The translations under genes and the position numbers were made by a program. The notes below the pieces were generated by a model. That model had not been told where the DNA came from. It saw only the letters and a list, made by a program, of their open reading frames with translations, and searched no databases. Below, piece after piece: positions 1-6,250 of a stretch of 13,593 bases of DNA. How positions within the stretch are numbered: position 1 is the stretch's first letter; every line of letters begins with the position of its first letter. The DNA comes from UBA10449 sp005883585 (GTDB lineage Bacteria; Chloroflexota; Dormibacteria; Dormibacterales; Dormibacteraceae): positions 1 to 13,593 of the forward strand of contig VBFD01000042.1 of the NCBI GenBank assembly GCA_005883585.1. Direction: 5' to 3'.

Positions 1-878
1 CCGCTGCGCAAAACAAGGGCGACCGGCCGGCTGAGGTCCCACGGATGGCCCAGCTCGGCAACGACGCGGTCGGGGAAGGCGCTGCCGCCTGCGGTGACGA
101 TCACTCGTTGCCCTTTCGCGAAATGGCCCGCCTGGTCCAGCTTCACCACCAGCGCGCGCATGTCCTTCAGGAATGCGTCAGTCGCATCAATCGTGCCGCT
201 CAGAGTTTTGGAGCTGATGACGCCCTCGAAAGCTTCCACGCCGGCGAGCGCCAGCCGGCGGGAGGAATCGACGGCTCGCGCCACCTCGAGCGCCTGCTCC
301 GGCGTCCGGCACCCGGTCCGGCCGCCCATCGGACCGACCTCGCGCAGGACGTGAAGGGGCCGCTCGAGGGCCGTGTCGCCAAGCGCACTTTCGAGCAGCC
401 GCACCTCCGCGACTGAATCGAGCAGGCAGTAGAACTCGAATTCGGGGTCGTCGCGGAGCTCGCTTGCAACCCAGCGCACCGAGGCCGGTTCCACCAGCTC
501 GTTGGCCAGGATCACGCGGTCGACGCCAAAGGCGCGGCAGACCCGGACCTGGCTCATGGTCGCGGCAGTCACCGCCCAGGCTCCGCCGTCCAGCTGGCGC
601 TTCAGCAGCTGGGGCGCCATCGTGGTCTTTCCATGTGGAGCGAGGAGGAAATCGTGGTCGCGGCAGTAGTTCGCCATGAGCTCGATGTTGTGCCTCATCG
701 CCGAGTCCTTGAGGACCATCACGGGCAGCATGAATTCCCCACCGAGCACATTCCAGCCGCGGGCGCGCACCGAACGGATCGGGACAGACGGACCCGCCGG
801 GAAGGACTTGTAGCGCCAGTCGACCGGCTCATCGAGCAGGAGGTCGAGGTCGAGTGAACGGGCTTGTGAGCGCGCCAT
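1..878 (-). CDS. D-serine deaminase / D-threonine aldolase-like PLP enzyme (3' part missing)
   Basis: The reading frame starts at ATG 878-876 and stays open to the left edge, giving 292 codons without a stop. The C-terminus is outside the window. Visible motifs fit the PLP-dependent alanine-racemase-fold N-terminal domain of the D-threonine aldolase/D-serine dehydratase family. VLKDSAMRHNI is at about residues 55-65. APHGKTTMAP is at 80-89, with K84 the expected Schiff-base lysine. GRTGCR is at 186-191, and a TAGGS phosphate-binding-like segment is at 262-266. Family members deaminate or cleave D-amino acids or beta-hydroxy amino acids in the cytoplasm. The C-terminal metal-binding His/Cys pair that would separate a D-serine dehydratase from other members is cut off, so substrate cannot be assigned. 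The start shares one base with the stop of the upstream cysteine hydrolase (TGATG), so the two are probably translationally coupled. Seen: frame and motifs. Inferred: substrate class. Confidence 0.85.
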   Translation of the reverse strand, partial: MARSQARSLDLDLLLDEPVDWRYKSFPAGPSVPIRSVRARGWNVLGGEFMLPVMVLKDSAMRHNIELMANYCRDHDFLLAPHGKTTMAPQLLKRQLDGGAWAVTAATMSQVRVCRAFGVDRVILANELVEPASVRWVASELRDDPEFEFYCLLDSVAEVRLLESALGDTALERPLHVLREVGPMGGRTGCRTPEQALEVARAVDSSRRLALAGVEAFEGVISSKTLSGTIDATDAFLKDMRALVVKLDQAGHFAKGQRVIVTAGGSAFPDRVVAELGHPWDLSRPVALVLRS

Positions 879-1519
879 CATCCCTCCAGCTCGCCAATGG
901 CGTCGTGCGCCGTTACGACGCGGCCGTACTTCATGGCCAGGGTCTGCAGGCTCGCGCGATGAAGTTCCGGCGCGTAGGAGGAAACGGCATCCGCGATCAC
1001 CGCTGCCTGGAAGCCCTCATGGAAAGCACCTCGAGCCGTGTCCTCGACGCAAATCTGCGTGACCGTGCCGGTGACGAGGACCGTATCGACGCCATGTGCG
1101 ACGAGCAGATCGGTGAGCCGCGTGCGATGAAATCCGTTGTACCCGTACTTGTCGATCTGGGCCTCTCCCTGCTGCGGCGCCAGCTCATCGATGACGGCCA
1201 CGCAATCGCGCTCCCCTTCGATGTCGCCGTAGGCGCGCATGAAGCCCGGCCAGCAACAGCACACGGGAGGTGCGATGACAGGTGACCATTTCCACATCAA
1301 GGTCGGTGACGGGCCGGCGATGAACCGGGTGAACACCACCGGCCGTTTCCGCGCCCGGAACCAATCGAGCAGCTCCAGGTGCACCCCGATCGTCTCCCGT
1401 GCGTCGGGCACCTCTAGCGGAGCGCCGACGCGGACGAAGTCGTTTTGCATGTCCACGACGATGAGCGCCGACTTGTCGGGTCGGAGCGGGAAGGCCTTGG
1501 GAGCGGCATCTACCATCAT
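878..1519 (-). CDS. isochorismatase-family cysteine hydrolase
   Basis: Cytoplasmic alpha/beta cysteine hydrolase of the isochorismatase superfamily, which includes nicotinamidases, N-carbamoylsarcosine/N-carbamoyl-amino-acid amidases and ureidoacrylate amidases. Numbered from ATG 1519, the catalytic triad is visible. Asp23 lies in VVDMQNDF, Lys124 in DKYGYNGFHRT, and the nucleophile Cys157 in TQICVEDTAR, preceded by the usual VTGTVT segment. Length (about 213 residues) is normal. The frame can begin at TTG 1528, ATG 1519 or ATG 1516. I chose 1519 because no good ribosome site supports TTG. A short Cys-rich stretch (three consecutive Cys near residues 87-89) precedes WPGF and is not part of the triad. 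It lies directly upstream of the PLP deaminase and overlaps it, which suggests that its product, or a co-substrate, feeds that enzyme. True isochorismate chemistry is unlikely because no siderophore or phenazine genes are nearby. An amidase role is inferred. Confidence 0.88.
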   Translation of the reverse strand: MMVDAAPKAFPLRPDKSALIVVDMQNDFVRVGAPLEVPDARETIGVHLELLDWFRARKRPVVFTRFIAGPSPTLMWKWSPVIAPPVCCCWPGFMRAYGDIEGERDCVAVIDELAPQQGEAQIDKYGYNGFHRTRLTDLLVAHGVDTVLVTGTVTQICVEDTARGAFHEGFQAAVIADAVSSYAPELHRASLQTLAMKYGRVVTAHDAIGELEG

Positions 1520-1635
1520 CGTGGTCAAAGTTAATCCGTACCCAGCGCCGCGCGTTCGGCACGTCGGGCGCCGCTAACATCCTGACCATCGAAACTTCCC
1601 TGTTCGTCTTTGCAAGCGACCTCGCGGACGAGGGC

Positions 1636-2817
1636 ATGGCGAGCGTGCTGGAAAACGCAGCGGGCCGCGCGGGATTGGGCGGCATCACGATGGCGGCCGC
1701 CTATCACCAAGGACGCGACATCTTTCCGCACAATCCCGCGCGAAAGGTTCACTTCCTCGACGGCGACAGCGTGTTCTTCAGGCCCGATCCGCAGCGGTAC
1801 CGCGGGCTGAAGCTCCAACCCAAGATGAGCTCGCTTGCCCTGGAGTCGGACGTGCTTGCCGAGCTCTGCCGCGAGGCTTCCGCACGCTCGCTTCGGGTGC
1901 GTGCGTGGACCGTCTTTCTGCACAACTACACCCTCGGCGCCGCTCATCCCGAATGTGCGTGCCGCAATGCGTTCGGCGATGCCCACCTCACGGACCTGTG
2001 CCCGTCCAATCCGGACGTGCGCGCGTATGTCAGCGCACTCAGCGCCGACATCGCCGGCAAGGGCGTCGCGACCGTTGTCGCCGAGTCCCTTCACTTTCAT
2101 GCCCTCGAGCACGGTTTTCATCACGAGCGGTACTTCATCGAGCTTGGTGTTTTCGGCCGTTTCCTGCTCGGTCTGTGCTTCTGCGACCACTGCCTGGAAG
2201 CCGCGCGCCGGCGCGGGGTGCAGGCCGAAAAGCTCCGGCTCGAGACATGCCGTGAGCTCGAGCGTCGTTTCGCGGCCGATCCGGAGCCTGAGGCACCTGA
2301 ACTGGCCCGAGAGACGGTGGGGGCATTCGCCGGCGGCGAGCTGGCGGGGTATCTCGAAACCCGAGCCGCCACTGTCGTCTCTCTTGTGGCGCAGGCAACG
2401 CAGGTAGCCGTCGCCGACAAGGCGACCTTTGCTTTCATCGACCTGTCGGGAGCGGTCAAGGGCTACGCCACAGGGCGCCCACAGCGAGCACCCGCCGCCG
2501 AGATCTCCTGGCAGTTCGGGATCGACATCGGCGCCGTGTCCGCCGCATGCGGCCAGCTCGAAGCGATCGGCTACGCGGCAGATCCCGAGCGACTCCGCGT
2601 CGACCTGGCCGCCTATCGAGCAGCCATCGGTCCGGAGCGCCGGCTCTCGGTGATCATGCGGCCGATGGCGCCAGATTGCGACAGTGCGGAGAACCTGGCC
2701 GCCAAGCTTGCGATCGCCCGCCAGCTGGACGTCGCGGAAGTCGGTTTCTACCACTACGGATTCATGCGCCTGCAATCGCTCGACCTCATCCGTTCGGCGC
2801 TCGACACATCCATCTAA
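1636..2817 (+). CDS. conserved-looking protein of unknown function, possible TIM-barrel hydrolase with Cys/His motifs
   Basis: I do not recognise a named family. The protein is at least 393 residues and has the alternating hydrophobic strand/amphipathic helix pattern of an alpha/beta barrel, with no signal peptide or membrane segment. Notable segments are RAWTVFLHN (89-97), HPECACR (104-110), LCPSNPDVRAY (121-131), AESLHFHALEHGFHHERYF (149-167), CFCDHC (181-186) and GFYHYGF (370-376). The Cys and His clusters could bind a metal, and Glu150 is a candidate acidic catalytic residue; both are inference. ATG 1636 is the first usable ATG/GTG/TTG, but the frame is open back to a TGA at 1462. The codons just before 1636 read ETSLFVFASDLADEG, which looks like a real first beta strand. 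The true start is therefore probably a rare CTG (1582 or 1600), or the sequence has an error. It is the only plus-strand gene between two minus-strand runs, and its TAA overlaps the deacylase TAG. The protein-like pattern favours this strand over the long open frame opposite it. Confidence 0.7.
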   Translation: MASVLENAAGRAGLGGITMAAAYHQGRDIFPHNPARKVHFLDGDSVFFRPDPQRYRGLKLQPKMSSLALESDVLAELCREASARSLRVRAWTVFLHNYTLGAAHPECACRNAFGDAHLTDLCPSNPDVRAYVSALSADIAGKGVATVVAESLHFHALEHGFHHERYFIELGVFGRFLLGLCFCDHCLEAARRRGVQAEKLRLETCRELERRFAADPEPEAPELARETVGAFAGGELAGYLETRAATVVSLVAQATQVAVADKATFAFIDLSGAVKGYATGRPQRAPAAEISWQFGIDIGAVSAACGQLEAIGYAADPERLRVDLAAYRAAIGPERRLSVIMRPMAPDCDSAENLAAKLAIARQLDVAEVGFYHYGFMRLQSLDLIRSALDTSI

Positions 2818-4355
2818 GAGCGGCCCACGATCCGGCCGGGCAATGCGCCGGTGACCCGGGCGCCCGAAACGACCGCTTCGCCCTCGACCAGCACATGCGC
2901 GATCCCCGACGGCGCGACGCGAGGGTTCTCCCACGTGCTCTTGTCCGCAAGAGCGCCGGGATCGAACACTGTTATGTCGGCCGCCATGCCCGCCTTGATG
3001 ACGCCGCGGTCCTTGAGGGCGAAGCGCTCGGCAGGAAGTGCGGTGACCTTGCGGACCGCCTGCTCGAGCGTCAACGTGCCGCCGCGCACATGCTCGCCCA
3101 CGATCCTGGCGAAGGTGCCGAAGCCTCGCCGGTGGGGCCGGCTGCCCATGTAGATGCCGTCGGTCGAGCCCACATAGAGCGGGTGAGCGATGGTTCGCTT
3201 GAGGATCGCCTCGCCATCCACCGACGCCGGCCAGTGATAGACGGCCAATGCACGGCCGGCATGCCCGGCGAGCAGATCGAATAGAAAGTCGACGTCCTCG
3301 CTTCCCGACTCAGTCGCAAGCCGGCCGAGGCTTCGGCCTTCGAGCTCCTCCCCCGTCTCCACGCTGCTGAGCGTTATCTCGCCCCTCTCCGCGATCCGGG
3401 CGGCCGTTTCGGGGCGCAGTCGCTCCCGTTCGGACGGGCTGGTGACGCGTTCCATGCTGGCCCGATATCCGCCGGCCTGCGCCCACTCCGGCAGCATCAT
3501 CAGCAGGTGCGTGCACGCGGCCGAGTACGGGTACATGTCGAACGTCACGTCCACGCCAGAGGCTTGCGCCTCGTCCAGCAGCCCGGCGGCCGAGTCGTCG
3601 ATCGCCAGGTGTGAGATGTGGACCTTGACTCCGGACGTTCGCCCGATCTCGAAGGTCTCCCGGCAGCCCGATGCCACGCGGCTCCAGTAACCACGCTGGT
3701 GAGGCGCGTACACGCCGCCGGCATCGGCCACCACCCGGCACAGGTCGACCAGCTCGCTGACGTCAGAGAGCGCGCCCGGCTGATACTCGAGACCTGCGGC
3801 CATGCCCACCGCTCCGGCGTCGAGCCACTCGACCAGATGTGAGCGCATCGCTGTCGCCTCGTCGCCGGACGGAGGGCCGGGCTTCCAACCCATGGCGGCG
3901 ACCTTGATGGCGAGATGGGGCGCTTGCGGTACGAGATGGTTTGGGATGCGGCCCTTGAACAGCGCCAGGTAGCCGGCGACTGACGTCCAGTCCCATCCGA
4001 CGTCGGGGTCGCCGTAGAAGACCTGCAGGTAGTCCTTCACCTCGCGAAGCCGCTCAGGCGAAAGCGGGGCCCAGCTGAACCCGTCCGGCGACATGAGCTC
4101 GGTCGTGACGCCGTCCAGAACCCCGGCGAACTGGTCGACACCCCCGAGACGGGCGAGCTCGGAGTGGACGTGGACGTCGATGAACCCTGGCGCAACCGTA
4201 AGTCCGCGTGCATCGATGACCCTCGCAGCCGGCGACCCTTCCAGGCGATCGACCGCCACGATACGGCCGCCTGAAATCCCGACATCCAGGCGCCGCCGCG
4301 GCGAACCGCTGCCGTCGACGACATCGCCACCGGTGATGAGGACATCGAAGTCCAC
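2814..4355 (-). CDS. N-acyl-D-amino-acid deacylase (D-aminoacylase) family amidohydrolase
   Basis: A 513-residue metal-dependent amidohydrolase. The N-terminal composite beta domain begins DVLITGGDVVDGSG, followed by the barrel with FIDVHVHSE (H62, H64), APHQRGY (H219), VHISHL (H249) and GSTDG (D399). It ends with the usual GVIKAGMAADITVFDP (451-466) return strand. These positions correspond to the metal ligands and catalytic Asp known for Alcaligenes D-aminoacylase (His67, His69, His220, His250, Asp366). The family hydrolyses N-acyl-D-amino acids to D-amino acids and carboxylates in the cytoplasm. One key residue differs: the bridging cysteine (Cys96, usual GNCG motif) is replaced by Asp91 in the sequence SPDGFS, so activity or substrate may differ. 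Start is GTG 4355, three bases after the SDR stop. It is last in the long run, and its stop overlaps that of the convergent plus-strand gene. D-aminoacylase proper is possible; a broader amidohydrolase is the alternative. Confidence 0.85.
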   Translation of the reverse strand: MDFDVLITGGDVVDGSGSPRRRLDVGISGGRIVAVDRLEGSPAARVIDARGLTVAPGFIDVHVHSELARLGGVDQFAGVLDGVTTELMSPDGFSWAPLSPERLREVKDYLQVFYGDPDVGWDWTSVAGYLALFKGRIPNHLVPQAPHLAIKVAAMGWKPGPPSGDEATAMRSHLVEWLDAGAVGMAAGLEYQPGALSDVSELVDLCRVVADAGGVYAPHQRGYWSRVASGCRETFEIGRTSGVKVHISHLAIDDSAAGLLDEAQASGVDVTFDMYPYSAACTHLLMMLPEWAQAGGYRASMERVTSPSERERLRPETAARIAERGEITLSSVETGEELEGRSLGRLATESGSEDVDFLFDLLAGHAGRALAVYHWPASVDGEAILKRTIAHPLYVGSTDGIYMGSRPHRRGFGTFARIVGEHVRGGTLTLEQAVRKVTALPAERFALKDRGVIKAGMAADITVFDPGALADKSTWENPRVAPSGIAHVLVEGEAVVSGARVTGALPGRIVGRS

Positions 4356-4358
4356 CCT

Positions 4359-5165
4359 TTAAGAGTCCAGCTGTTCGTTGCCCGCCTCGGCCAGCAGCTC
4401 CCGCGTCATGCGGTAGTTGCCGGCGAGCAAGCCGCCATCCACTGGAAGCACAACGCCTGTGATCCAGGAGGCCTCGTCCGAGGCCAGGAACATGGTTGCG
4501 TTGGCGATGTCTTCCGGCTCGCCGACGCGGCCCAACGGATACCACTTGACGAGACGCTGCAAGACCACCGGGTCGCGGTCGATCCGCGCCTGCCAGATGG
4601 GCGTCCGGATGGTTCCCGGCGCGATTGCATTGCACCGAATCCCATGGGCTCCGTAACGAACCGCGATGCCCTGGGTCAGGTTGATCATGCCTGCCTTCGC
4701 GGCGCTGTAGGCCTCGTTGCCAAGCGCTGTGAGCGCGTTCACCGAGGAGATGTTCACGATCGCGCCGGAGCCCCGATCGATCATCGAGGGCAGCACCGCC
4801 TTGCAGCAGAGGAAAACGCTCTTGAGCACGACGGCCACGTCGCGGTCCCAGGTGACCTCGTCCATCTGGAGCACGTCGTCGCCCTCGGCGATAGCTGCGT
4901 TGTTTACGAGCACGTCGATGGGGCCGAGCCCGGAGGCCACGCTCGCAACCATGGCTTCCACCTGCCGGCGGGAGCTGACGTCCGCGTGTACCGAGGACAC
5001 GCTGCCCCCCGCAGCCGAGATCTCGGCGGCAACGGCGTCGGCGCGATCGGGCAGCCAGTCGACCACCGCGACCTTCGCGCCCTCGCCTGCAAACCGCTGA
5101 GCGATCACGCGTCCGATCCCCGAGCCCGCTCCGGTGACAACCACCACCCGGCCCTGAAACCGCAT
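4359..5165 (-). CDS. SDR-family NAD(P)-dependent oxidoreductase
   Basis: Classical short-chain dehydrogenase of normal length (268 residues). The Rossmann nucleotide motif TGAGSGIG is at 11-18. Asp36, at the end of beta-2 (VVDW), points to NAD over NADP. NNAA is at 88-91. The active site is Ser140/141 (VNISS), Tyr153 and Lys157 (YSAAKAG). The PG...T segment is at 183-188, and PVDGG near 241-245 marks the last strand. The protein oxidises or reduces an alcohol/ketone in the cytoplasm; the substrate is not readable. It begins five bases after the ridA-like stop and ends three bases before the deacylase GTG, so all three are co-transcribed. The last 20 or so residues after the PVDGG strand form a helical tail. 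The sequence resembles the large FabG/glucose-dehydrogenase-like group, but context argues for a catabolic dehydrogenase rather than fatty-acid synthesis. Confidence 0.93.
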   Translation of the reverse strand: MRFQGRVVVVTGAGSGIGRVIAQRFAGEGAKVAVVDWLPDRADAVAAEISAAGGSVSSVHADVSSRRQVEAMVASVASGLGPIDVLVNNAAIAEGDDVLQMDEVTWDRDVAVVLKSVFLCCKAVLPSMIDRGSGAIVNISSVNALTALGNEAYSAAKAGMINLTQGIAVRYGAHGIRCNAIAPGTIRTPIWQARIDRDPVVLQRLVKWYPLGRVGEPEDIANATMFLASDEASWITGVVLPVDGGLLAGNYRMTRELLAEAGNEQLDS

Positions 5166-5170
5166 TCGAA

Positions 5171-5557
5171 TCAGTCGCCCACAGCAACGACCGCGTCGAC
5201 TTCGATGTCGAATCCAGGTAGATCAGACTGGATCGTGGTGCGGGCCGGCATCGGATCGCGAAGGAACTCGATGTAGACCTTGTTCATCGCGGCGAAGTCG
5301 GACATGTCGCGCAGGTAAACGCCTACCCGAACGGCGTCGGCGAGCGAGGCGCCGGCCGCAGCCGCAACCGCCTGGAGGTTGCTGAACGCCTGCCGCGCTT
5401 GGTCCTCGAACGATGACTCGACCTTGGAGCCGTCGGGCCGAAAAGGACCCTGGCCGGCGAGAAAGAGAAAGCCGCCGCTGCGAATCGCCTGCGAGTACGG
5501 CCCGGCCGGCGGGGGCGCGTCTGCCGCGCGGACCGGGACGCGGTTGTGATCACTCAT
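5171..5557 (-). CDS. RidA-family reactive intermediate/imine deaminase
   Basis: A 128-residue protein of the RidA/YjgF/UK114 family, which forms trimers and hydrolyses reactive enamines/imines such as 2-aminoacrylate released by PLP enzymes. Visible signatures are PPAGPYSQAIR (16-26), FLAGQGPFRPDG (32-43), a helix with DQARQAFSNLQAVAAAAG, and PARTTIQ with Arg106 at the position of the catalytic E. coli Arg105. Glu119 in DIEVDAVV matches Glu120. The open frame extends upstream to 5683, but the extension overlaps the RraA-like gene and has no family resemblance. I chose ATG 5557, which lies 16 bases after the RraA stop and has a GGGGG Shine-Dalgarno-like site seven bases before it. The SDR follows after five bases. 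With a PLP deaminase encoded in the same locus, an enamine-clearing role is a reasonable inference. Other RidA subfamilies act on different imines or carbamates, so the exact substrate is open. Confidence 0.93.
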   Translation of the reverse strand: MSDHNRVPVRAADAPPPAGPYSQAIRSGGFLFLAGQGPFRPDGSKVESSFEDQARQAFSNLQAVAAAAGASLADAVRVGVYLRDMSDFAAMNKVYIEFLRDPMPARTTIQSDLPGFDIEVDAVVAVGD

Positions 5558-5573
5558 CGTCTTGCCCCCGTGT

Positions 5574-6236
5574 TCAAAGAATGCCGTACTTCTTGAAGAC
5601 ATCTCTGATGCTGGCCCCCTCGGCCAGAATCTCGCGCATCTCGTTCTCCCCGGACACTTTCTCGAGCGCGCGGGCGACGACATCTTTCTCTATGGATGCA
5701 GGCACGACGACGCAGCCGTCGTCGTCTGCGAGCACCAGGTCGCCGTCCGCCACGGAGACGCCGGCGACGGGAATCGTGCCTCGAATGGCGACGACCTCGA
5801 GGCGGCCTTTGGAATCGGCGGGCGAAAGCCCGGTCGCAAAGACCGGAAACTTCATGTCGACGATCCCCCAGCTGTCTCGGCTCAATCCATCGAGCACGAC
5901 GCCCCGGCCGCCCCGGGCTCGGGTGTGCGTGCTGAGCAGCTCTCCCCACAGCGCGCCGCCAGGTTGACCCTGAACGGCGCCGACGACCACCTCGCCTGGC
6001 TGGAGACCGTCCAGGAGCTCCATCAAGAGCTTGTACGGCTCGGCCGGCGGTTCGGTGACCTCGATGGCGAGCATCGTGGCGGCCCGGCCGACGGCTTTCG
6101 CGCCCGGATAAAGAGGGCGCACGCCGTGTCGCATCACCTGATGGCGGTAGCCGGCGTCGTCCAGGATGTCGGCCAGCACCGACGAGTAGAGACGATTTGC
6201 GATGTCGTCCAGGTAGTCCGTTGCAAACCCGTCCAC
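5574..6236 (-). CDS. RraA-like / 4-hydroxy-4-methyl-2-oxoglutarate aldolase family protein
   Basis: The family comprises class II HMG/CHA aldolases, oxaloacetate decarboxylases and RraA-like proteins, long misnamed dimethylmenaquinone methyltransferases. Numbered from GTG 6236 (220 residues), the segments are SSVLADILDDAG near 18-29, WGELLSTHTRARG at 97-109, and VVLDGLSRD at 113-121. Asp116, Arg120 and Asp121 fit the substrate-binding Arg and Mg-binding Asp of the aldolases. These enzymes cleave or decarboxylate 4-carboxy-4-hydroxy-2-oxo acids to pyruvate with Mg2+/Mn2+, in the cytoplasm. An ATG at 6251 overlaps the upstream stop (TGATG), but a perfect GGAGG lies just inside it and four bases before GTG 6236, so I prefer 6236. 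It sits between the deacetylase-fold gene and ridA in the tightly packed run. A C-C lyase step on a keto acid from the imported compound would fit; RNase E regulation is unlikely given the aldolase residues. Confidence 0.88.
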   Translation of the reverse strand: MDGFATDYLDDIANRLYSSVLADILDDAGYRHQVMRHGVRPLYPGAKAVGRAATMLAIEVTEPPAEPYKLLMELLDGLQPGEVVVGAVQGQPGGALWGELLSTHTRARGGRGVVLDGLSRDSWGIVDMKFPVFATGLSPADSKGRLEVVAIRGTIPVAGVSVADGDLVLADDDGCVVVPASIEKDVVARALEKVSGENEMREILAEGASIRDVFKKYGIL

Positions 6237-6240
6237 ATTG

Positions 6241-6245
6241 CCTCC
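6241..6245 (-). promoter_or_regulatory. Shine-Dalgarno GGAGG deciding the RraA-like start
   Basis: Minus-strand GGAGG is followed four bases later by GTG 6236. It lies inside the reading frame opened by ATG 6251, which has no comparable site before it. This favours the GTG as the main start. Confidence 0.5.
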
Positions 6246-6250
6246 TTGCA

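Noticed and set aside
45..857. Plus-strand frames of 71-123 codons at the left end
   Set aside because: They are antisense to the PLP-enzyme frame and show no motifs; GC-rich codon structure produces such shadows.
1529..1581. Promoter between the divergent cysteine hydrolase and unknown gene
   Set aside because: TTAAT and TAACAT occur but no paired -35/-10 elements with sensible spacing could be found on either strand.
1531..2934. 467-codon minus-strand open frame opposite the unknown plus-strand gene
   Set aside because: Its translation is rich in Arg, Gly and His with no strand/helix pattern or recognisable motif, and it would overlap the deacylase end. The plus-strand frame has coherent protein-like segments and a short overlap with its neighbour.
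4054..5187. 377-codon minus-strand frame across the SDR and the deacylase start
   Set aside because: Low-complexity Arg/Gly translation in the wrong frame; SDR motifs and amidohydrolase motifs in the other frames are decisive.
5558..5683. N-terminal extension of the RidA-like protein
   Set aside because: The extra 42 residues overlap the RraA-like gene and have basic, low-complexity composition; the family begins at Met 5557.
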